A stretch of 45,322 nucleotides of DNA from Bacteroidota bacterium (lineage in GTDB: Bacteria > Bacteroidota > Bacteroidia > Flavobacteriales > Weeksellaceae), in the NCBI GenBank assembly GCA_023458535.1, contig JAEWYW010000005.1:1-45322 (forward strand), given 5' to 3'. Below, one piece after another: positions 33,259 through 41,189 of this stretch. A model generated the notes under the pieces. It was not told where the DNA came from. It worked only from the letters and a program-made list of their open reading frames with translations, and searched no databases. Positions within the stretch are counted from its first letter, which is position 1. Each line of letters begins with the position of its first letter. Position numbers and translations under genes: made by a program.

Positions 33259-34275
33259 ATGAAGACTACCGAGGAAATACAATCATTTTTTGAAAACTCA
33301 CTTAATGCTCCCATCACAGAATGGGTTACTTTACCGCAAAGTGGATCAGCACGAAAGAATTTTATTGCTACTTCCCATCACCAAAAATATGTGGTGACCT
33401 ATAATGAGAATACCAGAGAAAACAAAGTATTCCTTTATTTTTCAAATCTTTTTTCAGAACTAAACGCAAACACACCGAAAATCTTTGCCGTTTCGGATGA
33501 TGAATTGGTGTACATTCAGGAGTTTTTGGGTGAGAATACCCTGTCAGAAGTTATTGCAAATGAATCTTTAACGCCGAGAGTAGCAATTTTGGTACAAAAA
33601 GCATTAGATCAGCTCTATTCCTTACAGACAAAAACACAAGGCAAAATAGATTATAAAAGGACTTTCGAATACGAATCCTATGATCAACTTCCTGTTTTGA
33701 ACGATTTGTTTTATTTTAAAAATTTCATGGTGGATATTCTGGAGTTGCAGTATCATAAAGCGTCACTCCTCAAAGAATTCATGGAAATTGTTAGCATTGT
33801 TGAAGCACTACAACCTAGAGGTTTAATGATTAGAGATTTTCAGGCAAGAAATATCATGGTGAATAACGATGATGTTTTTTTTATTGATTATCAGGGTGCG
33901 ATGGAAGGGCCATTAATGTACGATGTAATTTCATTTTTATTTCAGGCAAAAGCCAATTTTCCACAGGAGTTTAAGAAGGAGATGATAGATTACTACATTT
34001 CAAAATTTCAAAATCATGAAGATCAATTTCAACTAAAGAAATCGGTGAAGTGGCTGCAGTTGATGAGGTTTTTACAGGTATTAGGAGCTTACGGGTTTAG
34101 AGGTTTAATACAGAAGAAACAACACTTCATTCAGAGCATTGATCAAGGTATAATTAACTTGGCGGAATTGCTGGATTCTTGGGATAAAGCAAATAACTTC
34201 CCTCAACTTAAATCTTTAGTTGAGCAACTTCAGCAACCACAAATACAGAACAAAATCAATATATTTACTCAATAA
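33259..34275 (+). CDS. AmgK-like amino-sugar kinase (aminoglycoside phosphotransferase fold)
   Basis: The 338-residue protein has the APH kinase fold. Its catalytic loop is IRDFQARNIMV (Asp193, Asn198), and the metal-binding DYQG (Asp210) follows in VFFIDYQGAMEGP. A lysine-poor N-lobe starts with FFENSLNAPITEWVTLPQSGS. The loop form RDFQxRN and the linked MurU-like gene point to AmgK, which phosphorylates N-acetylmuramate and N-acetylglucosamine at C1 in cell-wall recycling. The assignment is by context and motif; an antibiotic kinase is much less likely. It is followed after 10 bases by the RapZ-domain gene. Confidence 0.82.
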   Translation: MKTTEEIQSFFENSLNAPITEWVTLPQSGSARKNFIATSHHQKYVVTYNENTRENKVFLYFSNLFSELNANTPKIFAVSDDELVYIQEFLGENTLSEVIANESLTPRVAILVQKALDQLYSLQTKTQGKIDYKRTFEYESYDQLPVLNDLFYFKNFMVDILELQYHKASLLKEFMEIVSIVEALQPRGLMIRDFQARNIMVNNDDVFFIDYQGAMEGPLMYDVISFLFQAKANFPQEFKKEMIDYYISKFQNHEDQFQLKKSVKWLQLMRFLQVLGAYGFRGLIQKKQHFIQSIDQGIINLAELLDSWDKANNFPQLKSLVEQLQQPQIQNKINIFTQ

Positions 34276-34285
34276 AAATTACAAT

Positions 34286-34702
34286 ATGCTGCATGTAGAT
34301 ATTCACAGCTTTTCATATAAAAAAGGAGGTATTCCTAAAGATAACTCAGGAAATGGAGGCGGCTTTGCATTTGATTGTCGGGGAATTCTCAATCCAGGTA
34401 GAATTGAAGAATATAAATCTTTAACCGGTAAAGATATCTCTGTGCAGGAATATCTGGAACAGAAAACCGAGATGCCCAAATTTTTAGAACTGATAAAAAA
34501 CCTGGTATCTATTTCCATCGATGATTATTTAGCCAGAGGTTTTGATAATTTACAGATCAATTTTGGATGCACGGGCGGACAACACAGATCGGTATATTCT
34601 GCGGAGAAAATCGCAGAATTTATCAAAGACAAATATCCTCAGACACAGGTGAATATCCACCACGACGAACAACCACAACTCAATAATTTGGACGGAGTTT
34701 AA
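34286..34702 (+). CDS. free-standing RapZ C-terminal domain protein
   Basis: From the ATG at 34286 the protein has 138 residues. It corresponds to the C-terminal half only of RapZ: IHSFSYKKGGIP, FDCRGILNPG (29-38) and INFGCTGGQHRSV (91-103). In E. coli this half binds glucosamine-6-phosphate and small RNA and controls GlmS synthesis. The N-terminal Walker ATPase half (about 150 residues) is absent. Its place between an AmgK-like kinase and a MurU-like nucleotidyltransferase suggests amino-sugar sensing or regulation of recycling. This is inference. A TTG-started frame from 34220 overlaps the kinase and is rejected. Confidence 0.88.
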   Translation: MLHVDIHSFSYKKGGIPKDNSGNGGGFAFDCRGILNPGRIEEYKSLTGKDISVQEYLEQKTEMPKFLELIKNLVSISIDDYLARGFDNLQINFGCTGGQHRSVYSAEKIAEFIKDKYPQTQVNIHHDEQPQLNNLDGV

Positions 34703-34736
34703 TAAACGAAGCCCAGTCATTTTTTAACGGTCATCT

Positions 34737-35450
34737 ATGAAAGCATTAATCTTTGCAGCTGGAAAAGGCACTCGTCTGAAACCTTTTACCGATCATCACC
34801 CTAAGGCATTAGCCAAAGTAAATGGTGTTCCTTTGTTAGAAAGGAATATTCAATATCTAAAATCTTTTGGTATTACAGATTTTGTGATCAATGTACATCA
34901 TTTTGGAGATCAGATTGTTGATTTTTTAAATAAAAACAACCACTTTAACTGCAGTATTGATATCTCTGATGAAAGTTTGGAGCTCTTGGAAACTGGTGGC
35001 GGTTTGGTTTTTGCTAGAAAGTTTTTAGATTTTGAGGAGGATTTCCTAATCATGAACGCAGACATTCTCACCGATCTTAATATTACAGAATTGGTGAAGT
35101 TTCATCAGCAGAATGATGATTTTGTTACCTTAGCCGTTTCCGATAGAGAGAGTTCGAGGAAACTTCTATTTAATGATGAGATGGTGTTGAGAGGATGGAT
35201 GAACGTACAATCGGGAGAGCAACGACTGGCTGAATTTAATAAGGGTTTTAAACCATATGCATTCAGCGGAGTTCATTGTGTAAACCCTCAAATTTTTGAT
35301 AAAATAAAAAGAACAGGAAAGTTCTCTATAATGGAGGAATACTTAGATCTTATGCAAACAGAAGCGATACATGGATTTTTACATGACAGTATTCTGATTG
35401 ATGTAGGTAAACCACACTCTATTTTAGAAGCTGAAAAATATTTTAAATAA
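34737..35450 (+). CDS. MurU-like sugar-1-phosphate nucleotidyltransferase
   Basis: The 237-residue enzyme has the nucleotidyltransferase signature FAAGKGTRLKPFTDHHPKAL (6-25), a metal-binding NADILTDL near 106, and a GG..FA middle motif. It lacks the left-handed helix domain of GlmU. Length and context match MurU, which converts MurNAc-1-phosphate to UDP-MurNAc. Mannose- or glucose-1-phosphate transferases are the alternatives. The LOG-family gene starts at the base after its stop codon. Confidence 0.85.
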   Translation: MKALIFAAGKGTRLKPFTDHHPKALAKVNGVPLLERNIQYLKSFGITDFVINVHHFGDQIVDFLNKNNHFNCSIDISDESLELLETGGGLVFARKFLDFEEDFLIMNADILTDLNITELVKFHQQNDDFVTLAVSDRESSRKLLFNDEMVLRGWMNVQSGEQRLAEFNKGFKPYAFSGVHCVNPQIFDKIKRTGKFSIMEEYLDLMQTEAIHGFLHDSILIDVGKPHSILEAEKYFK

Positions 35451-36194
35451 ATGCAACAAGAAGATAATAACGAGAAAATAAGCAGTCTCGAAATGCAGGA
35501 AAGAAAGCTCCATAACAGCTTTAGACAAAAACCTTGGGACGAAACAGTAACCAAAGACAGTTGGATGATTTTTAAAATCATGGCTGAGTTTGTTGATGGT
35601 TACGAAAAACTCGCTAAAATAGGACCATGTGTTTCTATTTTTGGATCCGCACGGTTGAAACCTGAAAGTAAGTACTACCAAATGGCGGTAGAAATAGCAG
35701 AAAAAATCACGAAGATTGGTTTCGGTGTAATTACGGGTGGTGGACCAGGCATCATGGAGGCAGGTAACAAAGGCGCTCATAACGCACACGGAAAATCAAT
35801 AGGTTTAAATATAGATCTCCCCTTTGAGCAACATTTCAATCCATATATCGACAAACCTTACTCTATGAATTTTGATTACTTTTTCGTTAGAAAAGTAATG
35901 TTCGTAAAATATTCGCAAGGTTTCATTGTTTTGCCAGGAGGTTTCGGAACATTGGACGAATTAATGGAGGCGCTAACACTTATACAAACCAATAAAATCG
36001 GAAGATTCCCTATTGTATTAGTCGGTTCTGAATTTTGGGGCGGGTTGTTAGATTGGTTTAAAGCAACTTTACTTACAGAAGGCATGATTCATGAAGACGA
36101 TCTCAATTTATATAGAGTGGTGGACACCGCGGATGAGGCAGTGGCGCATATTAAAGCTTTTTATGATAAATATTCTGTTAATGTTAATTTCTAA
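35451..36194 (+). CDS. LOG family protein (TIGR00730-type Rossmann fold)
   Basis: The 247-residue protein has both signatures of the family: GGGPGIMEAGNKGA (96-109) and PGGFGTLDE (162-170). LOG proteins hydrolyse nucleoside 5'-monophosphates such as cytokinin ribosides; in bacteria they act on AMP-like nucleotides. The N-terminal 55 residues are polar and extended compared with short LOG proteins. With zero spacing to the MurU-like gene it must be cotranscribed, but no functional link to cell-wall recycling is known to me. Confidence 0.9.
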   Translation: MQQEDNNEKISSLEMQERKLHNSFRQKPWDETVTKDSWMIFKIMAEFVDGYEKLAKIGPCVSIFGSARLKPESKYYQMAVEIAEKITKIGFGVITGGGPGIMEAGNKGAHNAHGKSIGLNIDLPFEQHFNPYIDKPYSMNFDYFFVRKVMFVKYSQGFIVLPGGFGTLDELMEALTLIQTNKIGRFPIVLVGSEFWGGLLDWFKATLLTEGMIHEDDLNLYRVVDTADEAVAHIKAFYDKYSVNVNF

Positions 36195-36239
36195 TGGCAT
36201 GTAATTTGACATACTGAGATTTGATATAATGTAATAAAA

Positions 36240-36710
36240 ATGAAAAAATATTTATATATAACTGGTTTTTTAACGCTTTTTGTAATGATGAGTTTTAGTC
36301 TCTTAGACTTTTTTTCATCAATGACAAAAGTTGATTATGTTGACGGAACCAAAACTTTGAAATTTACAACAAAGCTCAATACGCAACATATCTCCGATGC
36401 GATTAAAATAAATCCTAGCACTGCAGGATTTGAAGCAGAAGTTAAAAAATACGTCAATAACAATTTTGATGTATTTGTGAATGGGGAAAATAAAAATCTT
36501 ACCTTCACTGGTAGCCAGATTAATGGCGAAACGGTTTGGGTGTATTTTGAGGCTACTGGTGTTTCCAGCATAAGCAGTTTAAAGATAAAAAACTCTTTGT
36601 TGTTAGCGCAGTTTCCAAAGCAGGTTAATCTGGTGAATATTGCTTACAAAGGAAGTCAGAAAACAATGAATTTCCAACGTGGCAAAGAAGTTAATGAAGT
36701 TAGTTTTTAA
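36240..36710 (+). CDS. DUF6702 family exported protein
   Basis: The 156-residue protein has an N-terminal hydrophobic signal (about 1-24, FLTLFVMMSFSLLDF). A small beta-rich domain follows with the pattern MTKVDYVDGTKTLKFTTKL, HISDAIK and VNIAYKGSQKTMNF that I associate with DUF6702 of Bacteroidetes. The function is unknown. It lies 45 bases after the LOG gene and is probably the last gene of that operon, closed by a hairpin. Confidence 0.78.
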   Translation: MKKYLYITGFLTLFVMMSFSLLDFFSSMTKVDYVDGTKTLKFTTKLNTQHISDAIKINPSTAGFEAEVKKYVNNNFDVFVNGENKNLTFTGSQINGETVWVYFEATGVSSISSLKIKNSLLLAQFPKQVNLVNIAYKGSQKTMNFQRGKEVNEVSF

Positions 36711-36730
36711 GAAATAACAAATCAATAATT

Positions 36731-36762
36731 AAAGAGTTTAGATTTTTCTGAACTCTTTTTTT
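36731..36762 (+). terminator. terminator after the DUF6702 gene
   Basis: A 12-bp stem with one G-T pair (36731-36742 with 36747-36758) is followed by seven Ts. Confidence 0.85.
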
Positions 36763-36802
36763 GTACACAAAATTTTATTATTTTTAAAATTTACATCCTT
36801 AA

Positions 36803-37455
36803 ATGAAGAAATTTTTTTATTAATTCCTTTATTGCTGCTTTATGTGAGTTGTAAAGAAAGCGTTATAAAATCAGAAATGGCATCAATACTTGCTCAACGC
36901 GAACAAAATTTATCCAAACCAGATGTAGATTATATCAAGCTTTCAAATAAAGCCGAAGAAGCTTTGCGGTATTCGAAACAAAACAAGATGAGTACGGACT
37001 TCTGTATTTTAATTGATATGCGTTTGCATTCTGGAGTGAAGCGTTTCTTTATATGGAATTTTAAGCAGAAAAAATCCGAAGGAGCCTTTTTAGTAGGTCA
37101 TGGTTGCGGAAATTTTACCTGGTCATCAGACGAAACAAAGGATGAACCTCAATTCAGCAATATTAATGATAGTCATTTATCGTCTTTGGGGAAATATAAA
37201 ATCGGTGAGCGCGGTTACAGCAGCTGGGGAATTAACGTTAAATATTTGATGCACGGTCTGGAAGAAAGCAACTCTAACGCATTAAGCCGTGTGATCGTTT
37301 TTCACTCCTGGGATTTAATGAGTGATGATGAAGTCTTCCCGAAAGGAAGTCCGGAAGGTTGGGGTTGTCCAACTGTTTCCAATAATGCCATGAAAATTAT
37401 TGATAAACGTTTAAAAGATGCTAAAGCGCCTGTTTTAATGTGGATTTATGTCTAA
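36803..37455 (+). CDS. YkuD_2-type L,D-transpeptidase lipoprotein with apparent frameshift in its signal peptide
   Basis: The catalytic part is intact: IVFHSWDLMSDD with the His and GWGCPTVSNNA with the Cys. The long frame, however, begins only at a TTG (36832) in mid signal peptide. The ATG at 36803 gives MKKFFY and then a stop. One extra T in the T7 tract (36812-36818) would restore MKKFFLLIPLLLLYVSC, a clean lipoprotein signal with Cys17 and a total of about 217 residues. The gene is therefore either switched off by a homopolymer slip, phase-variable, or affected by a sequencing error. The alternative, a cytosolic enzyme started at TTG, is unlikely for this family. It is a paralogue of the gene at 29316. 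Confidence 0.82.
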
Positions 37456-37462
37456 GTGAATA

Positions 37463-37501
37463 TACATGTTCGGGAAAGCCAAAGGCTTTCCCGAACATGT
37501 A
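37463..37501. terminator. perfect hairpin between converging genes, no U tract
   Basis: An 18-bp perfect stem (37463-37480 with 37484-37501; arm core ACATGTTCGGGAAAGCC) encloses AAA. Neither side has a run of Ts, so intrinsic termination is uncertain. Confidence 0.55.
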
Positions 37502-37530
37502 ATAGTAAATTCAAATAAAGAAAAATACAG

Positions 37531-38499
37531 TTAAAATCCTAAACTCTCTCGCACTCTCTTTATGGTGTTTTGTGCTACAATACGAGTTTTTGCTGCTCCT
37601 TCCTGCAGTTTGGCTTCCAGTTCATCCAGATGGGTCATATAATAATGATACACTTCTCTTTCCTTAGCAAAACGATCTATTAATAAGTTTAAAAGCTCTG
37701 TTTTGGCATGACCATAACCGAAGTTGCCTGCAAGATATTTCTCACGGAGAGTTTCTGTTTGTTCTGGTGTTGCTACCAATTCATAAATAGCAAAAACCTT
37801 ATCTGTGGCTGGATCTTTAGGTTCTTCAAGAGTTTTAGAATCGGTTTCTATGCTCATTACCTGTTTTTTTAATTCCTTTTCAGGAAGAAAAACATTAATA
37901 ATGTTGCCCATAGATTTAGACATTTTTCTGCCATCAGTACCAGGAACATATTTGGTGTCTTCCTGCAATTCAGCCAATGGTAAAGTAAGAACTTCACCCA
38001 TCTGTCTGTTAAATTTTTCTGCAACATCTCGGGTAATCTCTAAATGTTGAAGTTGGTCTTTTCCAACAGGAACAATTTCTGCATCGTAGAGTAAAATATC
38101 TGCCGCCATTAATATTGGATAATTGAATAACCCGACATTTACAGCAGAAAGACGATCCGATTTATCTTTAAAAGAATGTGCTAATTGTAGTCTGGTAAAA
38201 GGAAAAAAACAATCCAGATACCACGTCAGTTCACAAGTTTCTGGGATGTCACTCTGTCTGTAAAAATGTGTTTTTTCCACATCTAAACCACATGCAAGCC
38301 AGGCTGCAGCAATCTCATAGGTATTCTGTCTCAGTTGCGCAGCATCTTTAATCAAGGTTAAAGTATGAAGATTGGCAATAAATAAGAAGGAATCGTTTTC
38401 CTGTTTTTTAGACAACTCAATTGCAGGAATAATGGCTCCCAATAAATTTCCTAAATGTGGGGTTCCAGTGGCTTGAATTCCGGTAAGGATACGTGACAT
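37531..38499 (-). CDS. trpS: tryptophanyl-tRNA synthetase
   Basis: TrpRS charges tRNA-Trp. The 322-residue class I synthetase has the HIGH-type motif TPHLGNL (13-19), the KMSKS loop at 192-196 and the tryptophan-pocket block DILLYDAEIVPVGKDQLQH (134-152). Length is normal for bacteria. It is separated from both neighbours by hairpins and is probably monocistronic. Two imperfect -7 boxes (TAATTTTA) lie upstream on the minus strand. Confidence 0.96.
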   Translation of the reverse strand: MSRILTGIQATGTPHLGNLLGAIIPAIELSKKQENDSFLFIANLHTLTLIKDAAQLRQNTYEIAAAWLACGLDVEKTHFYRQSDIPETCELTWYLDCFFPFTRLQLAHSFKDKSDRLSAVNVGLFNYPILMAADILLYDAEIVPVGKDQLQHLEITRDVAEKFNRQMGEVLTLPLAELQEDTKYVPGTDGRKMSKSMGNIINVFLPEKELKKQVMSIETDSKTLEEPKDPATDKVFAIYELVATPEQTETLREKYLAGNFGYGHAKTELLNLLIDRFAKEREVYHYYMTHLDELEAKLQEGAAKTRIVAQNTIKRVRESLGF

Positions 38500-38570
38500 T
38501 TTTGTTATTTTAGATTTTAAAATTACAGTTGTAAAATTACATAAAACTAATTTGGTACTCGCACTTTTTT

Positions 38571-38603
38571 AAAAAAAACAACGACCTAAAAATGATCGTT
38601 GTT
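38571..38603 (-). terminator. terminator after the small membrane protein gene
   Basis: On the minus strand AACAACGATC pairs with GGTCGTTGTT (one G-T pair) around a seven-base loop and is followed by eight Ts. Confidence 0.8.
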
Positions 38604-38629
38604 AATACTTGACTGTTAATCCGTCAAAA

Positions 38630-38881
38630 TTATCTTGGAGCGATCGCATATGCACCAATGCCTAATACATAGAAAATAATGTTTAGTAGTATTCCAAATC
38701 CAAATCCGTACAAAGCCATATTACATGCTGATTTTGCTTTTAAAGGAGCTTTATCTTTATTCACAAAATAAAGTATTGCACCAACTAAAGGTATACAAAA
38801 AGAAACTACTTTTAATACTGTTTCTAAGTCTTCCTTATTACCGTTGTTTTGAAAGTTGTCGTTTTGATTAAGTTCATTCAT
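38630..38881 (-). CDS. small membrane protein of unknown function
   Basis: From the ATG at 38881 the protein has 83 residues. A polar, Asn-rich N-terminus (MNELNQNDNFQNNG) precedes a helix at about 25-41 (VVSFCIPLVGAILYFV), a basic loop (NKDKAPLKAKSACNMA) and a second helix at about 56-77. The same two-helix pattern with KAKSA is common in small bacterial membrane proteins, but I cannot assign a function. It follows the DUF2085 gene by 26 bases. Confidence 0.75.
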   Translation of the reverse strand: MNELNQNDNFQNNGNKEDLETVLKVVSFCIPLVGAILYFVNKDKAPLKAKSACNMALYGFGFGILLNIIFYVLGIGAYAIAPR

Positions 38882-38907
38882 AATTTTCTTTTTTAATGTT
38901 TTTTGTG

Positions 38908-39252
38908 TTATAATAGATAGGTAACTATTAGTTTGCCAATAAATGCACCGATTAAACATGTTAAAGACATAGTTCCAATGCCTGCCATTAATCCAGTGAT
39001 AAAGCGTTTTGTATTTGTACTTTGATAATTTGAAAAAGCTTGTATAAAACCATCAGCATAAGTGGGCAAGATAAATGCAACTGTCCACCAGAAGGGTAAG
39101 CTAATCAATCCAAACAGAAAAAAAGGAAAACTGAAATAACCTAAATGTATCCCAGTGCATCTTGCGCAAATGGGGAATTGTTTACCCTTCCAGAAAAATG
39201 AACGCTCTGGTAAACGGTGACACAAGGTAAAATGGAGTTTTGTTTTTTTCAC
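38908..39252 (-). CDS. DUF2085 family membrane protein
   Basis: The 114-residue protein shows the DUF2085 pattern: CHRLPERSFFWKGKQFPICARCTG (given as CHRLPERSF and PICARCTG; C11, C29, C32), then helices with PTYADGFIQAF and a Gly-rich last helix. The conserved Cys/His set could bind a metal at the membrane surface, but the family's role is unknown. It lies 23 bases after the SanA/YdcF gene and heads toward the small membrane protein. Confidence 0.87.
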   Translation of the reverse strand: MKKTKLHFTLCHRLPERSFFWKGKQFPICARCTGIHLGYFSFPFFLFGLISLPFWWTVAFILPTYADGFIQAFSNYQSTNTKRFITGLMAGIGTMSLTCLIGAFIGKLIVTYLL

Positions 39253-39275
39253 ATTTAAATATAATAATTTTTTAA

Positions 39276-39917
39276 TTATTTAATAATAACTTTTTCACCG
39301 CCAAATTTAGGTTTCTTATCTGTAATTAAATCTACGAAAACCTTTGCTCGTGCAAATTTTTCCCGAACACTTGTCTTAAAACCTGCGTAAGCATTCACGT
39401 CTTTTGCATTGTAACCAAATGCTTTAATTCCATTTTTCTGAGCCAAGAAAACAGCTCTCTCATTATGAAATTTTTGTGAAATGATAATGAAAGAATTCTG
39501 TCCAAAAATATCTTTGGCCCGCACAACAGAATCTAAGGTTCTAAAGCCTGCAAAATCTTCAAAAATATGATTTTCGGGAACTCCTTTTTCCATCAGAGCG
39601 AGTTTCATGTCCTCGGGTTCGTTATAGTTTTCTTGAGAGTTGTCGCCACTCACAATAAAGTATTGAACTTTTCCTGCCTTGTATAATTCTGCTGCTGCAT
39701 CAATTCTATAAGAAAAATAGAGGTTGGGCTGTCCGTTGGCGAGTGTTTTTCCCGTTCCAAGAACCAAACCTACTTTTTCATTAGGGAGTTTTGAAACATC
39801 AGAAGTAACGTAATCTTTTGTTTTAGATTCAATGGTATAGTTGCTCCACCAAACAAAAAGGGCTGAAACTACAACGAGAATCAGTCCTATTAAAAATATT
39901 TTCTTGAGAATTTTCAT
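39276..39917 (-). CDS. SanA/YdcF family (DUF218) membrane-anchored protein
   Basis: The 213-residue protein has one N-terminal helix (about 7-25, IFLIGLILVVVSALFVWW) and a periplasmic DUF218 domain: VGLVLGTGKTLANGQPN, IDAAAELYKAGKVQYFIVSGD, EDMKLALMEKGVPENHIFEDFAGFRT (as EDMKLAL and HIFEDFAGFRT) and FIIISQKFHNERAVFLA. SanA in E. coli affects envelope permeability to vancomycin; the enzyme activity is unknown. It follows lspA by 49 bases. Confidence 0.88.
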   Translation of the reverse strand: MKILKKIFLIGLILVVVSALFVWWSNYTIESKTKDYVTSDVSKLPNEKVGLVLGTGKTLANGQPNLYFSYRIDAAAELYKAGKVQYFIVSGDNSQENYNEPEDMKLALMEKGVPENHIFEDFAGFRTLDSVVRAKDIFGQNSFIIISQKFHNERAVFLAQKNGIKAFGYNAKDVNAYAGFKTSVREKFARAKVFVDLITDKKPKFGGEKVIIK

Positions 39918-39966
39918 GCTATTTTTGAAGTTTATACAACTCTATCATTTGATGAAAGAAAACTTA

Positions 39967-40608
39967 TTAAAAATCAAAACCATTTGGGAAGGCTTTCTTT
40001 CTGAAAATAAACAATAAGAGAGCACCCACCGTTATTGCAGAGTCTGCTACGTTAAAAATATATTTGAAAAATTCTATATGCTTTCCACCGATGAGCGGCC
40101 AAGATTCGGGAACGTTCCAATCCACTAAAGGAAAATGAAACATATCTACAACACAACCTTTCATAAATGCAGAATATCCTTGTCCGAAATTTGAAATATG
40201 TGCAACCCCATCATAATCTATCCATCTTCCAGCAGTTTCACTAAAAATTGTTCCTTTATCGAAGATTAAACCGTAAAACATTCCATCGATTAAATTTCCG
40301 ATAGCACCTGCGAAAACCATAGACATTGGAATGAGCAGATAATTGCTTGCACCTTCTTTCAGCCATTTTCTGAAGAGATAAATCATTCCCGCAATAAGAG
40401 CAATACGCACTATTACTAGAAAATATTTACCAAGTAAGCCACCGAAATGAAATCCGTAAGCCATTCCAGGGTTCTCAACAAATGTTAATCTGAACCAGTT
40501 TCCCAAAACAGGAACACTTTCGCCCAACTCGAAATTGGTTTTTATGTAAATTTTAGAAAGTTGATCTATTAAAAGAATAATAAATGTAATAGCTGCAATC
40601 TTCTTCAT
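39967..40608 (-). CDS. lspA: signal peptidase II (lipoprotein signal peptidase)
   Basis: LspA removes signal peptides of lipoproteins. The 213-residue form is longer than the E. coli enzyme (164) because of a loop inserted at about 112-150, typical of Bacteroidetes. Landmarks are DQLSK (15-19), VENPGMAYG (44-52), GAIGNLIDG (101-109), the catalytic Asp155 in VVDMFHF and Asp189 in FNVADSAIT. Its ATG overlaps the stop of the preceding small gene (TAATG). Several lipoproteins in the window are its likely substrates. Confidence 0.95.
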   Translation of the reverse strand: MKKIAAITFIILLIDQLSKIYIKTNFELGESVPVLGNWFRLTFVENPGMAYGFHFGGLLGKYFLVIVRIALIAGMIYLFRKWLKEGASNYLLIPMSMVFAGAIGNLIDGMFYGLIFDKGTIFSETAGRWIDYDGVAHISNFGQGYSAFMKGCVVDMFHFPLVDWNVPESWPLIGGKHIEFFKYIFNVADSAITVGALLLFIFRKKAFPNGFDF

Positions 40609-40796
40609 TATAAGCCAGTTTTCGGATTGTTTTTTTGAGGTTTTGTTGCCTTATCCAATTTTTTTACAAAAATCTTCTCCTGAGTTTTTGCATTTTTGGT
40701 ATGAAACTTTTCGTATTTAATGTTCATGTCTTTTAAAACACTTTTTAAAGCGCTCATTTCCATTGCATTTTTGGGATAAACTATTATCGATTCCAT
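40608..40796 (-). CDS. DUF2683-like small protein
   Basis: The 62-residue basic protein starts MESIIVYPKNAMEMSALKSVLKDMNIKYEKF (as its ends MESIIVYPKN and MNIKYEKF), the pattern of DUF2683, a small Bacteroidetes family sometimes compared with antitoxin-like proteins. The tail is Lys-rich and probably disordered. Its stop shares a base with the lspA ATG. No toxin gene is adjacent, so an antitoxin role is not supported. Confidence 0.75.
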   Translation of the reverse strand: MESIIVYPKNAMEMSALKSVLKDMNIKYEKFHTKNAKTQEKIFVKKLDKATKPQKNNPKTGL

Positions 40797-40820
40797 TGGG
40801 ACTTTTTTTGTTGAAAGCTA

Positions 40821-40843
40821 TGTTAGAACTTTTGATTCTAACA
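40821..40843. repeat. 8-bp inverted repeat in the dksA-lspA operon
   Basis: TGTTAGAA (40821-40828) and TTCTAACA (40836-40843) form a hairpin with a seven-base loop, with no adjacent U tract in the direction of transcription. It may be an mRNA processing or stability element. Confidence 0.4.
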
Positions 40844-40857
40844 ACGCTTCAAATTTA

Positions 40858-41100
40858 TTACTTTTTTGAAAGTTCGTCTAATCTTTTTCTATCCTTTGGC
40901 GAAAGATCATCCAAACCGTTTTTTCCTATTTTAGCCAGAAGAGCATCAATTTCTTGTTCACGCTCGCGTTTTTTAGAGTTGAACTGATCATCAATCGTGT
41001 AATTTCTGTCTTTCTGGGGCGCAATTTTATCTTTAATTTCCTTTCTAAAGAAAAATCCGAATACTGCTGCAATCAACAAAATGAGGATAACCGTCTCCAT
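40858..41100 (-). CDS. small membrane-anchored protein, DUF6576-like
   Basis: From the ATG at 41100 the protein has 80 residues: one N-terminal helix (about 2-18), a basic linker and a C-terminal helical motif EIDALLAKIGKNGLDDLSPKDRKRLDELSKK (as EIDALLAKIG and LSPKDRKRLDELSKK). This tail closely resembles the DUF6576 tail of flavobacterial rhomboid proteases, here without the protease. Function unknown. It lies between the DksA-like and DUF2683 genes. Confidence 0.75.
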   Translation of the reverse strand: METVILILLIAAVFGFFFRKEIKDKIAPQKDRNYTIDDQFNSKKREREQEIDALLAKIGKNGLDDLSPKDRKRLDELSKK

Positions 41101-41115
41101 ACTTCTAAAATATAA

Positions 41116-41167
41116 AATGTACAAAGTACAAATTACAGATTTTGGCTGTCTTTATACCTTGTACATT
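41116..41167. repeat. TGTACA-type inverted repeat downstream of dksA
   Basis: AATGTACAA (41116-41124) and TTGTACATT (41159-41167) are perfect inverted copies; a third copy, GTACAAATTA, starts at 41126. Nothing coding is seen in this 89-base gap. Confidence 0.45.
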
Positions 41168-41189
41168 ATAATTGTTGAAATGTGTAAAC

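Noticed and set aside
35424..35789. Minus-strand frame of 121 codons opposite the LOG-family gene
   Set aside because: The plus-strand LOG gene has both family signatures in this span; the antisense frame has none.
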